Source of the DNA: Mesorhizobium sp.
Lineage (GTDB): Bacteria > Pseudomonadota > Alphaproteobacteria > Rhizobiales > Rhizobiaceae
Assembly: GCA_004020875.1 (NCBI GenBank)
Contig: SAPZ01000041.1
Span: 1-38,260 of the forward strand
Length of the DNA stretch: 38,260 bases
Direction of reading: 5' to 3'
The position numbers and the translations under genes are program-made. Shown in pieces: positions 31,102 through 38,260 of this stretch. The notes beneath the pieces were generated by a model that was not told the DNA's origin, made no database searches, and saw nothing but the letters and a program-made list of their open reading frames with translations. Positions within the stretch are counted from its first letter, which is position 1. Every line of letters starts with the position of its first letter.

Positions 31102-32006
31102 CGTTCACGCACTCCGAAGAGCCCGATGGGGCGCACGATCAGCACTGCCATGAGGATGACGAAGGAGACCGCGGCGCGCCATTCAGCACCGATCAGCTGT
31201 ACAGCGCCGGCCTCGGCGAGGCCGATGATCAGGCCACCCAGCACCGCGCCCGGAATGCTGCCGATGCCACCCAGTATGGCGGCGGCGAACATCGGCAGCA
31301 GCATGTCGAAACCCATCAGTGGACGGATCTGGACCAACACGCCGATCATCACGCCGGCGACGCAGGCCAGTGCTGCGCCGATGACCCAGGTGACGCGCAC
31401 GACGCTGGCGACGTCGATGCCGGCGATGCGGGCAAGCGCCGGGTTCTGGCTCATCGCCTGCATGGAGCGGCCGGTCTGGGTGCGTGTGGCCAGAAGATGC
31501 ACGCCCAGCACCAGCGCCGCGGTCAGAAGCAGGAGCGCGATCTGATCGGGCGTGATGCGGATGCCGAAGCCGACCGGCATCGCGATCTGGATGGCGCGAC
31601 TGAAATAGGTCGGGCGAGAGGTGAAGATGAATTCGAGCAGGCTTCTGAGCGCCATCGAGGCGCCAAAACTTCCCATAACGGCGATGATCGCCTGCTCCTG
31701 CTTGCGCAGTCGCGAAAACAGCACCTTGTCCAGCAGCAGCGCAAGCAGGGCCGTAAACGCTGCGCCGACGACCAGCGCGACGATGAGCGGCCAGCCGAAG
31801 GACAAAGGCGCGATCGGCGCCACCTTGCCGAACATGGCGGCAATGGCGCCGACGACGGCCAAGGTCGCATAGGTGCCCCAGGCCATGAAATCGCCATGGG
31901 CAAAGTTCGAGAAGCGCAGGATGGAATAGGTCAGTGTCACGCCGATGGCGCCAAGTCCGATCATCGAGCCGGTGAGGAGCCCGTCGACGACGAATTGCAG
32001 GCTCAT
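31098..32006 (-). CDS. livH: Branched-chain amino-acid type ABC permease (LivH-like)
   Basis: The 302-residue permease has about eight helices and the LivH features GSMIGLGAIGVTLTYSILRF SNFAHGDFMAWG near the start and the coupling region RTQTGRSMQAMSQNPALARI AGIDVASV. It ends VILMAVLIVRPIGLFG. Its stop and start overlap livM and livF by 4 bases each. Substrate preference of such transporters cannot be read from the permease. Confidence 0.93.
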   Translation of the reverse strand: MSLQFVVDGLLTGSMIGLGAIGVTLTYSILRFSNFAHGDFMAWGTYATLAVVGAIAAMFGKVAPIAPLSFGWPLIVALVVGAAFTALLALLLDKVLFSRLRKQEQAIIAVMGSFGASMALRSLLEFIFTSRPTYFSRAIQIAMPVGFGIRITPDQIALLLLTAALVLGVHLLATRTQTGRSMQAMSQNPALARIAGIDVASVVRVTWVIGAALACVAGVMIGVLVQIRPLMGFDMLLPMFAAAILGGIGSIPGAVLGGLIIGLAEAGAVQLIGAEWRAAVSFVILMAVLIVRPIGLFGVRER

Positions 32007-32770
32007 GCCGCGCCTCCGGTCTCGGTGTGCCGTGCGCTGTCTTTACGGAGGGGCCGCTGGCCGAGATAGAGCTCTGCAACGACCGGATCGTCCCATAGCG
32101 TCGAGGCGGCCCCCTCGTGCCGTTCCTTGCCTTCGACCAGCACGTATGCGCGATCGCCGATGGCGAGCGCCGCCTTGGCGTTCTGCTCGACCAAAAGGAT
32201 AGTGACGCCGGACTTGCGGATGGCCGAAAGCATCTCGAAAACCATCGATACGAATTTCGGCGACAGCCCCGCCGAGGGCTCGTCAAGCACCAGCACCTTC
32301 GGATGGACAATCAGCGCGCGGGCTACCGCGAGCATCTGCCGTTGCCCGCCCGAGAGGTTGCCGGCAGGGGTCCGCCGTTGGCGCAGAAGGTCGGGAAAGG
32401 CCGCGTACATTTCATCGATGCGGGCGGGCGCCTGGCGCCGTTCGAGGATGCCGCAGGCGACCTTCAGATTGTCCTCCACCGACATGCGTGGAAAGATGTT
32501 TTCGGTCTGTGGCACGAAGGCAAGGCCGAGGCGGACCATGGTGTGCGCGGGCGCGGTGCTGATGTCCTTGCCATCGAGCAGCACCTTGCCCCGGCTGATC
32601 GGGACAAGCCCGGCGATGGCCTTGATCAGGCTCGATTTGCCGGCGCCGTTCGGCCCGAGCACGACGACGATCTCGCCCTTGTTGACGGTGATCGAAGCGC
32701 CGCGCACGATCGGCACGCCGGGCTCGTAGCCGGCTTCGAGGTCGCTGACGTCCAGCACGGTTTCGCTCAT
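32003..32770 (-). CDS. livF: Branched-chain amino-acid type ABC ATPase (LivF-like)
   Basis: The 255-residue ATPase has Walker A GPNGAGKSS, Q-loop in AFVPQTENIFPRMSVEDNL (typical LivF), signature LSGGQRQMLAVARAL, Walker B VLVLDEPSAGLS and H-like switch in LLVEQNAKAAL. It pairs with LivG. It overlaps livG and livH by 4 bases. Confidence 0.95.
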   Translation of the reverse strand: MSETVLDVSDLEAGYEPGVPIVRGASITVNKGEIVVVLGPNGAGKSSLIKAIAGLVPISRGKVLLDGKDISTAPAHTMVRLGLAFVPQTENIFPRMSVEDNLKVACGILERRQAPARIDEMYAAFPDLLRQRRTPAGNLSGGQRQMLAVARALIVHPKVLVLDEPSAGLSPKFVSMVFEMLSAIRKSGVTILLVEQNAKAALAIGDRAYVLVEGKERHEGAASTLWDDPVVAELYLGQRPLRKDSARHTETGGAA

Positions 32771-33567
32771 GCCGCGCCCCCGAGATAGGCCTCAATGACA
32801 CGCGGGTCTCGCGCCACCTCGTCGGCGGTGCCCTCGCACAGCAGTTCGCCGCTCGCCATCACCAGCACGCGGTGGCAAAGCCGCGTCACCATGTCGATAT
32901 TGTGCTCGATCAACAGGAAGGTGATGCCGCTCTCGTTGATGTCGCGGATGCGGTCGATGATGACCTCGAGCAGCGTGGCGTTGACGCCGGCCGCCGGCTC
33001 GTCAAGCAAAATGATTGCGGGATCGGCCATCATCACGCGGGCGAGCTCGAGCAGCTTGCGCTGTCCACCGGAAAGCACCCGCGCCGGCTCGTGCGCCAGG
33101 CGGGTCAGCGAGACGAGCTCCAGCAACTCGGCGGCTTTCTTCGCGGCGGCTTTCTCTTCGGCGGCGACCCGCCACGGCCTGAGGAAATTGGCAAGCAGCC
33201 GCTCGCCGGTCTGCTCTTGCGCGGCAAGCATGACGTTCTCGATCAGCGTCAGGTTGGGGAGGGGCCGGGGGATCTGGAACGTACGCCCGAGGCCACGTCC
33301 GATGCGGCGGTGCGCGGCCTCGCCGGAAACGGGTACGCCGCCCAGATAGATCTCGCCGCTGGATGGCAGAATGCTGCCGGCCAGAAGGTCGAACATTGTC
33401 GTCTTTCCCGCGCCGTTCGGACCGATCAAGCCCAGAATCTCGCCGAGGCGAACGTCGAACGAGACATTGTTCACGGCCATTAGCCCACCGAAGCGCCTGA
33501 CGACGTTTCTTGCCGCCAGCACCGGCTCGTCGGGTCTGGCCCCATGCCGTTCCACTGTGTCTCCCAT
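32767..33567 (-). CDS. livG: Branched-chain amino-acid type ABC ATPase (LivG-like)
   Basis: The 266-residue ATPase has Walker A GPNGAGKTT, signature LSGGQRKLLELARVM, Walker B IILLDEPAAGVN and the LivG-typical FLLIEHNIDMVTRLCHRVLV. It is the first gene of the minus-strand operon livG-livF-livH-livM-FAD oxidoreductase and starts 139 bases from the divergent GntR regulator. The gap contains a palindromic operator candidate. Confidence 0.95.
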   Translation of the reverse strand: MGDTVERHGARPDEPVLAARNVVRRFGGLMAVNNVSFDVRLGEILGLIGPNGAGKTTMFDLLAGSILPSSGEIYLGGVPVSGEAAHRRIGRGLGRTFQIPRPLPNLTLIENVMLAAQEQTGERLLANFLRPWRVAAEEKAAAKKAAELLELVSLTRLAHEPARVLSGGQRKLLELARVMMADPAIILLDEPAAGVNATLLEVIIDRIRDINESGITFLLIEHNIDMVTRLCHRVLVMASGELLCEGTADEVARDPRVIEAYLGGAA

Positions 33568-33611
33568 CAGTCCTCGGGGTCGGAAGCGTTTGTCGCTTTC
33601 CAGTTTTGATA

Positions 33612-33634
33612 TGTGATCACACTTGCTTTGATCA
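33612..33634. promoter_or_regulatory. Palindromic operator candidate for the GntR/FCD regulator
   Basis: A perfect 10-base palindrome TGTGATCACA (33612-33621) and a second TGATCA core (33629-33634), with centres 15 bases apart, lie in the divergent gap between livG (start 33567) and the GntR gene (start 33707). Short palindromes of this size are usual for FCD-type GntR regulators, and the position suits control of both operons. Confidence 0.6.
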
Positions 33635-33706
33635 CGCTAATCAGCTTTAATTTTCTCCGCAAGCCGAAAACAGGCGTCGGGCCAAAAAGGCTGGAGTCGG
33701 GAGAGC

Positions 33707-34435
33707 ATGCACAAGGCAGCCGTGGAGCGGACCAATGACGTCTTCGCCGCGCAACTTGCGCCGGTCGGCCGCGAGACTGTGCAGGATCGCGTCTATTCGG
33801 AGCTGCGCCGCGCTCTGATCGGCGGCCTGTTCGAGCCAAGCCAAGTGCTGACCATTCGTGGCCTTGCCGACGCGCTGGTCACCTCGACCATGCCGGTACG
33901 TGAGGCGCTCGGACGGCTGATCACGGAAAAAGCGCTCGAGGCGCTGCCCAACCGTTCGGTGCGCGTGCCGCCGATCACGCTGGAGCGGATCGACGACCTG
34001 CTGCGCGCGCGCATCCTGATCGAGGGGGAGGCGATCTCGCTTGCCGCAACGCGCATGGGGCCGCGTGGAATTGCGACCGTCGAGGCCCTGCTGCGCGAAT
34101 GGGACGAGGTCCGGGCGCTGAAGCACAAAAAGGATATCGACCGCGAAGTTACGCTCAACCAGAGCTTTCACTTCGAGATCTACCGCGCCTGCGGGTCTGC
34201 CGTGCTGATACCGATGATAGAGAGCCTCTGGCTGCAATCCGGCCCATGCATCCGCGTCGCCATCTACGCCTTTTCCGAAGCCGGCGAGGTGGACACCGCG
34301 CATTATCATCGCAGCATCGTCGCAGCGCTTGCGGCGCAGAACGCAAAGGCCGCGCGCGAGGCATTGGTGGCCGACATCAGCCGGCCCTTTGCCTTCCTTC
34401 GCGACAAGCTGCAATCCAAGGCTCGAACGGAGTGA
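33707..34435 (+). CDS. GntR family regulator, FCD type
   Basis: The 242-residue protein has an N-terminal winged helix (ETVQDRVYSELRRALIGGLF, then LTIRGLADALVTSTMPVREA LGRLITEKALEALPNRS) and a C-terminal all-helical FCD domain. Likely metal or ligand residues are in NQSFHFEIYRAC and TAHYHRSIVAAL. It is divergent from livG and first in a plus-strand operon that ends with the binding protein. The probable inducer is the transported compound or a metabolite of it. FCD regulators usually repress and are released by small acids or amino acids. Confidence 0.92.
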   Translation: MHKAAVERTNDVFAAQLAPVGRETVQDRVYSELRRALIGGLFEPSQVLTIRGLADALVTSTMPVREALGRLITEKALEALPNRSVRVPPITLERIDDLLRARILIEGEAISLAATRMGPRGIATVEALLREWDEVRALKHKKDIDREVTLNQSFHFEIYRACGSAVLIPMIESLWLQSGPCIRVAIYAFSEAGEVDTAHYHRSIVAALAAQNAKAAREALVADISRPFAFLRDKLQSKARTE

Positions 34436-34436
34436 G

Positions 34437-34925
34437 ATGACAAGCCGCGCCATAAAAATCACCGAGCCGCGCTCAGGATTGTCCGCGACGGCGCTGCTGC
34501 TGCCGGAGAAGGCGCCGGGCAATGCTGCCTTTCTCTGGAGCTATCTGGAGGAGCTGCGCGTGGTCGCCGGCATCCATGCGATGTGGACCGGTCCTGAAAT
34601 CTCCTGTCCCGTGCCGTCGTCGCATCTGGAGGGCAAGGCCTATGCCCAGCCGTTGCCGGCCGAGAATGCGACCCTGACGCCTCAGCCCGGCGACATCGTG
34701 CTCTCTTATGTGCCGCCGCGTATGTGGGGCGGCAATCCGAACGCGATCTTCGACATCGGACTGTTTTACGGACAGGGCGCGCGGCTCTTGTTTCCGATCG
34801 GGTGGCTCGCTGGAAGCGTCGTCGCACAAGTGCTGCCAGAGCAGCGGGAACAGTTCGCTGCGGCCTGCGGGGTCATCCGCCGCAATGGTGCCTGTGACGT
34901 CGCCTTCACGCGAGCGGAGATCTGA
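34437..34925 (+). CDS. DUF3830-like protein (probable cyclophilin-like fold)
   Basis: The 162-residue cytoplasmic protein starts 1 base after the GntR stop. It contains FLWSYLEELRVVAGIHAMWT GPEISCPVPSS, then LTPQPGDIVLSYVPPRMWGG and IFDIGLFYGQGARLLFPIGW, which resembles DUF3830, a small family related to cyclophilin-like folds. No enzyme activity is known to me for it. Similar proteins are found next to amino-acid or amide catabolic transporters. The assignment is from pattern memory and is moderate. Confidence 0.6.
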   Translation: MTSRAIKITEPRSGLSATALLLPEKAPGNAAFLWSYLEELRVVAGIHAMWTGPEISCPVPSSHLEGKAYAQPLPAENATLTPQPGDIVLSYVPPRMWGGNPNAIFDIGLFYGQGARLLFPIGWLAGSVVAQVLPEQREQFAAACGVIRRNGACDVAFTRAEI

Positions 34926-34927
34926 AA

Positions 34928-35287
34928 ATGGCCGGGCGCGACGACAGTTTCGAGCTCTTCGATCTTCGTGTCGAGGCGGTCATCCCAGAGGGTAAGCCGA
35001 TCTATTGCGGCGCCAAGACCGGCGACTATTTCGAACTGAAGGGGGAGATGCTGTCGCTGCCGACGGGGCAGGGCTTTTCGATCTACTCCATTGCCGCCGT
35101 GCTGCCGCTCCTGGCGGCCAAGCAGAGGCCGACGCACGCCAATGACTGGATGACGTCCGACGCCGAGATTGCCTGTCCAGATCCCAACTGCGCCAGCCGG
35201 CTCAGGATCGTCAGGGTGGCCAAGCGGCGGTTCAGCCACGCCGAAACGACCGCGGTGCCGCTGCCGGGGGAGATGGAGCGCAAATGA
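34928..35287 (+). CDS. TIGR04076-like small protein
   Basis: The 119-residue protein contains GAKTGDYFELKGEMLSLPTG and, near the end, ACPDPNCASRLRIVRVAKR, the pattern of the TIGR04076 family (a GD-x-F motif and a late CPDP). The family has no known function; its two Cys residues (in CPDPNC) could bind metal. It starts 2 bases after the previous stop and overlaps the aldo/keto reductase gene (ATGA), so it belongs to the same operon. Confidence 0.6.
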   Translation: MAGRDDSFELFDLRVEAVIPEGKPIYCGAKTGDYFELKGEMLSLPTGQGFSIYSIAAVLPLLAAKQRPTHANDWMTSDAEIACPDPNCASRLRIVRVAKRRFSHAETTAVPLPGEMERK

Positions 35288-36339
35288 CTGCCAAGACTTT
35301 CGAACTTGCCCAAGGCTACGCCATTTCGCGCGTCATTCGCGGCGGCTGGCAACTGGCCGGCGGCCACGGCGCGATAGACCGTGAACAGGCTATAGCCGAT
35401 CTTGTCGCAACATTCGACGCCGGCATCTTCACCTATGACTGCGCAGACATCTACACCGGCGTCGAGGAGCTGATCGGCGCCGCGCGTCTGCGGCTCGGCA
35501 ACGAACGCGGCCTTGATGCCGCCGCCAGGATGAAGGTGCACACCAAGTTGGTGCCCGACCTTGAGCGGCTGGCCGGCATCAGCCGCGATTATATCAAGGG
35601 CATCGTGGACCAGTCGCTGCGCAGGCTGAAGACCGAGCGCATCGACCTCGTGCAATTCCACTGGTGGGATTATGCGCAGCCTCGTTATGTCGAGGTGATG
35701 GGATGGCTCGACGAGCTCCGCCGCGAGGGCAAGGTCCGCAATCTCGGCACCACCAATTTCGACACGCAGCGGCTCGCCGAAATCCTGGCGGCGGGCATTC
35801 CGCTGGTCAGTCAGCAACTGCAATATTCCGTGCTCGACCAGCGTCCCGCCCAAGGCCTTGCCTCGCTGGCGAAGAAACATGGCATGCATTTCCTATGTTA
35901 TGGTTCGGTTGCCGGCGGGTTCCTCAGCGATAGATGGCTTGGCGCTGCCGAACCGGCGACGCCGCTCGAAAACCGCTCACTGGTCAAATACAAGCTGATC
36001 ATCGATGATTTCGGCGGCTGGGACCTGTTCCAGCAATTGCTGCTTGCATTGAAAACGGCCGGCGAGCGCCACCGCGTCGACATCGCCACCATCGCCAGCG
36101 CCTGGGTGCTGGAACAGCCCCAGGTCGCAGCCGTGATTGTCGGCGCCCGCAACCAGGCGCACGCGCTTGCCAACGCGGCAATCATGAACGTCGAATTGAG
36201 CCCCGAAGACAAGGCGGCGATCGGCGCCGTGATCGCGCAAAGCCCCGGTCTCCAAGGCGACGTCTACACGCTTGAGCGGGACCGCCATGGCCGCCACGGC
36301 TCAATCATGCACTACAATCTGAATGCGGGCCGGGTGTGA
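35284..36339 (+). CDS. Aldo/keto reductase
   Basis: The 351-residue NAD(P)H-dependent oxidoreductase has the AKR catalytic tetrad: Asp and Tyr in TYDCADIYTG (about residues 49-58), Lys in VHTKLVP and His in VQFHWWDY. The barrel continues through VRNLGTTNFDTQRLAEIL and the cofactor region IVGARNQAHALANA. It probably reduces or oxidises an aldehyde or keto group of the imported compound or of the FAD enzyme's product. It overlaps its upstream neighbour by 4 bases; the next gene starts 5 bases later. Confidence 0.92.
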   Translation: MTAKTFELAQGYAISRVIRGGWQLAGGHGAIDREQAIADLVATFDAGIFTYDCADIYTGVEELIGAARLRLGNERGLDAAARMKVHTKLVPDLERLAGISRDYIKGIVDQSLRRLKTERIDLVQFHWWDYAQPRYVEVMGWLDELRREGKVRNLGTTNFDTQRLAEILAAGIPLVSQQLQYSVLDQRPAQGLASLAKKHGMHFLCYGSVAGGFLSDRWLGAAEPATPLENRSLVKYKLIIDDFGGWDLFQQLLLALKTAGERHRVDIATIASAWVLEQPQVAAVIVGARNQAHALANAAIMNVELSPEDKAAIGAVIAQSPGLQGDVYTLERDRHGRHGSIMHYNLNAGRV

Positions 36340-36344
36340 GTGCC

Positions 36345-36773
36345 ATGAGCCAGAACGACTCGCTGTTTTCACGCGCCAGCACCGAGATCGTCGATTTGCA
36401 CCGTTTTTTCGTCGACTGGTTCGTCACCGCGCGCGCCGACACGGTCGACTTCGGTCGTTTCGAAACTGCCATGGGCGAAGGCTTGACCATGATCGCGCCA
36501 AGCGGCGCCGTACTCGGTCGCGAGGCGGTCGTCGACCATGTCAGGCAAAGCCGCGCCACCTGCGATGACGGCTTTGCCATCTCGATCGAGGACATTAGGC
36601 CCGGCTGGCAAACCGACGACACGATCGTCGTCCTCTATGTTGAGGCGCAACTGCGCGGCGGCAAGTTCAGCCGCCGTCAGTCGAGCGCCGTCTTTACCAC
36701 CAGTTCATCGGCGCCCAACGGCGTCGAATGGCGGCACCTGCATGAGACCTGGCTGCAGGTGCCGGAACGCTGA
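36345..36773 (+). CDS. SnoaL/DUF4440-like protein (NTF2 fold)
   Basis: The 142-residue protein has the NTF2-like layout: an N-terminal helix pair (ASTEIVDLHRFFVDWFVTAR), a strand with GLTMIAPSGAVLGREAVVDH, a central IEDIRPGWQTDDTIVVLYVE and a C-terminal strand WRHLHETWLQVPER. Such proteins bind small ligands or act as isomerases/hydrolases; here it may handle a catabolic intermediate. ATG at 36345 is preferred over a GTG 9 bases earlier that overlaps the AKR stop. Confidence 0.8.
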   Translation: MSQNDSLFSRASTEIVDLHRFFVDWFVTARADTVDFGRFETAMGEGLTMIAPSGAVLGREAVVDHVRQSRATCDDGFAISIEDIRPGWQTDDTIVVLYVEAQLRGGKFSRRQSSAVFTTSSSAPNGVEWRHLHETWLQVPER

Positions 36774-36823
36774 ACCAGGCCCAAAAGATCAAACCACAGA
36801 CGAGTAACTCAAGGGGAACAGCA

Positions 36824-38083
36824 ATGAGAACCACGATACTGAAACTCACCAGCGCGCTTGCTCTCGTCACGCTGGCAGGCGCGGCTCAAGCCGCCGATTG
36901 CAAGATCACCGTCGGGCTAGTCATGGAGCTGACCGGCCCCGCCGGCGAATACGGCCAGGCCGGCGCCAAGTCGGTCGAGATGGCCTTCCGCGACATCAAT
37001 GCCGCAGGCGGCGTGCGTGGCTGCGATCTTGCGACCGACACGCGCGACAGCCAGAGCCAGGGCAATGTAGCCGTCGATGCCGCGACCCAGCTCGTGCAGG
37101 TCAAGAAAGTGCCTGTCATCATTGGCGGCATTATTTCTTCGGTGTCGATCCCGATCCTCACCTCCGTCACTGCGCCGGCCAAGATCGTCCAGGTGTCGCC
37201 TGCATCCTCTTCGCCGACGCTGACCGCGCTCGGCCGCGATGGCAAAACCAACGGCATCTTCTTCCGCACCATCACCTCGGATGCACTGCAGGGCGTGGCC
37301 GCCGCCAAGTACGCCGTCGACAAGGGCTTCAAGAAGCTGTCGATCATCCACGTCAACAACGACTTCGGTGTCAACATGGTGGCGGAGTTCTCGCGCGCCT
37401 ATAAGGCGCTCGGCGGCACCATCGTCTCCGACACGCCCTACAACGAGAAGCAGTCGAGCTATGCCTCGGAAGTGACGGCGGCGATGGCCGGCGAGCCGGA
37501 TGGCCTCTATCTCGTCAGCACGCCGGTCGACGGCGCCACCATCGCCCGCACCTGGATCTCGCAAGGCGGCGTGCAGAAGTTCCTGCTCAATGACGGTATG
37601 AACAGTCCGGACTTCATTGAATCCGTCGGAGCCGATTATCTCAAGGATGCTTACGGTACGTCCTCCGGCACCAGCCCGACCGCGTCGACCGACTATTTCA
37701 ACAAGAACTACAAGGAATTCTCTGGCATCGAGCCATCAAACCCGGCCGCCGATCGTTCCTATGACGCAGGGGCCATCGTCGGGCTTGCCATCGCCATTGC
37801 CGGCTCCGACGACCCCGCCAAGATCAAGGAGGCCATGTACAAGGCGGTCGATCCGGCAGGCACGCCGATCTATGCCGGCAAGGAGGAATTCGCCAAGGCG
37901 CTCGGCCTGATCAAGGACGGAAAGCCGATTCGCTACGAAGGAGTGATCGGCCCGGTCTCCTTCGACAAATATGGCGACATCACCGGGCCATTCCGGCTGT
38001 GGAAGATCGTCGACGGTAAGGTGACGACCGACGGCGAGATGACGACGGATGATGTGAACGCGCTGCAGGCGAAGCTGCAGTAA
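36824..38083 (+). CDS. Branched-chain amino-acid type periplasmic binding protein
   Basis: The 419-residue protein has a signal peptide (LTSALALVTLAGAAQA) and a type I periplasmic-binding fold: CKITVGLVMELTGPAGEYGQ, VEMAFRDINAAGGVRGC, IIGGIISSVSIPILTSVT, then KKLSIIHVNNDFGVNMVAEF and YDAGAIVGLAIAIAG. It is the last gene of the plus-strand operon and must serve the divergent LivGFHM importer. A clear Shine-Dalgarno (AAGGGGA) precedes it. The ligand is unknown; neighbouring oxidoreductases suggest an amine or modified amino acid rather than leucine. Confidence 0.93.
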   Translation: MRTTILKLTSALALVTLAGAAQAADCKITVGLVMELTGPAGEYGQAGAKSVEMAFRDINAAGGVRGCDLATDTRDSQSQGNVAVDAATQLVQVKKVPVIIGGIISSVSIPILTSVTAPAKIVQVSPASSSPTLTALGRDGKTNGIFFRTITSDALQGVAAAKYAVDKGFKKLSIIHVNNDFGVNMVAEFSRAYKALGGTIVSDTPYNEKQSSYASEVTAAMAGEPDGLYLVSTPVDGATIARTWISQGGVQKFLLNDGMNSPDFIESVGADYLKDAYGTSSGTSPTASTDYFNKNYKEFSGIEPSNPAADRSYDAGAIVGLAIAIAGSDDPAKIKEAMYKAVDPAGTPIYAGKEEFAKALGLIKDGKPIRYEGVIGPVSFDKYGDITGPFRLWKIVDGKVTTDGEMTTDDVNALQAKLQ

Positions 38084-38114
38084 CGTGGAAATACCTGCCC
38101 GGCGGCGATCCTTT

Positions 38115-38206
38115 AGAGCAATTCCAGCGAGCGGTTTCCTTCCCGAATTGCGTGAAAACAAAAAGTCAGAGCGTTTCACCGTTTCCGTCAGACGGTGAAG
38201 CGCTCT
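38115..38206. repeat. Rhizobial-type intergenic palindromic repeat (two hairpins)
   Basis: The first inverted repeat is GCAATTC (38118-38124) with GAATTGC (38145-38151). The second is a long hairpin with AGAGCGTTTCACCGT (38168-38182) and ACGGTGAAGCGCTCT (38192-38206), 14 of 15 bases pairing, with a 9-base loop. This two-stem layout, with TAGAGC at the start and GCTCTAG at the end, matches short intergenic repeats that are common in Mesorhizobium and related genomes. It follows the binding-protein stop by 31 bases and may also act as a transcription terminator. Confidence 0.7.
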
Positions 38207-38260
38207 AGCAGGCTGCGGAAAAACCGGAGCGGTGAGGCCGTTTCGCGTTTGGTTGATGCG
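38207..38260. mobile_element. Possible insertion-sequence end at the window edge
   Basis: The last 54 bases start AGCAGGCTGCGGAAAAACCG, which resembles the terminal repeat of IS1182-like elements (a GGCTG-xx-GAAAAA core). No transposase is visible before the window ends, so this is a low-confidence call. Confidence 0.25.

Noticed and set aside
28829..31108. A 759-residue fusion of an N-terminal extension with the FAD oxidoreductase
   Set aside because: The N-terminal 330 residues are the out-of-frame reading of livM. The oxidoreductase has its own start 5 bases after the livM stop.
1..38260. CRISPR array, integrase or phage cluster
   Set aside because: No regularly spaced direct repeats, cas-like genes, integrase or structural phage genes were seen on reading the window.

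Overview
The window looks like a chromosomal segment of a rhizobial alphaproteobacterium, most likely Mesorhizobium or a close relative. The evidence is high GC, a DUF768-type small protein (a family I know mainly from Mesorhizobium), a rhizobial-style intergenic palindromic repeat at the right edge, several sites matching the alphaproteobacterial general-stress sigma factor EcfG, and dense overlapping operons. All family assignments come from reading the sequence; no database search was run.

Layout. (1) 1-2.5 kb, plus strand: the end of a dihydroxyacetone-kinase-like dhaK (cut by the window edge), dhaL, and a frameshifted sugar-phosphate isomerase/epimerase pseudogene. (2) 2.7-6.0 kb, minus strand: a complete pqqABCDE operon for the cofactor pyrroloquinoline quinone (PQQ), including a 31-codon pqqA and a hairpin between pqqA and pqqB. 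(3) 6.0-14.1 kb: a stress/envelope region with a YciE-type ferritin-like protein, a small iron-permease-like protein, DUF768, small rhizobial proteins, an alpha/beta hydrolase, a lipoprotein plus Nramp-like transporter plus two PRC-barrel-like proteins, and a 24-residue membrane peptide followed by a holin-X/DUF3618 operon. Four EcfG-like promoters (GGAAC-N16-NGTT) lie directly upstream of genes here. (4) 14.3-18.0 kb, plus strand: the four-gene ABC cassette known from PQQ-dependent alcohol oxidation (binding protein, beta-propeller, ATPase, ABC-2 permease). (5) 27.2-18.0 kb, minus strand: a ten-gene, nearly gapless operon running from a GlcG/HbpS-type protein through a XoxF-type lanthanide methanol dehydrogenase, XoxJ and a cytochrome c to a caa3-type terminal oxidase (subunit II fused to cytochrome c, subunit I, subunit III), a small membrane protein, a CtaG-like factor and a second cytochrome c. 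(6) 27.7-28.8 kb: an XRE regulator and a decayed Fe-S protein remnant. (7) 28.8-38.1 kb: a divergent locus around a GntR/FCD regulator, with a branched-chain-type ABC importer (livG, livF, livH, livM), an FAD oxidoreductase, an aldo/keto reductase, a SnoaL-like protein, DUF3830-like and TIGR04076-like proteins and the periplasmic binding protein. (8) The right edge carries a palindromic repeat and possibly the end of an insertion sequence.

How it works together. pqqABCDE makes the cofactor. XoxF has the Asp-Tyr-Asp lanthanide signature and would oxidise methanol or another short alcohol in the periplasm. Electrons would pass through the operon's own cytochromes to its own oxidase, so one transcript could encode a whole alcohol-to-oxygen respiratory chain. 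The most striking observation is that this oxidase keeps all heme, CuB and CuA ligands but has replaced the hallmark residues of both canonical proton channels: Asn for the D-channel Asp, Gln for the K-channel Lys, and Arg for the subunit II K-channel entry Glu. The start of this operon also carries an EcfG-like promoter, which may tie it to the general stress response.
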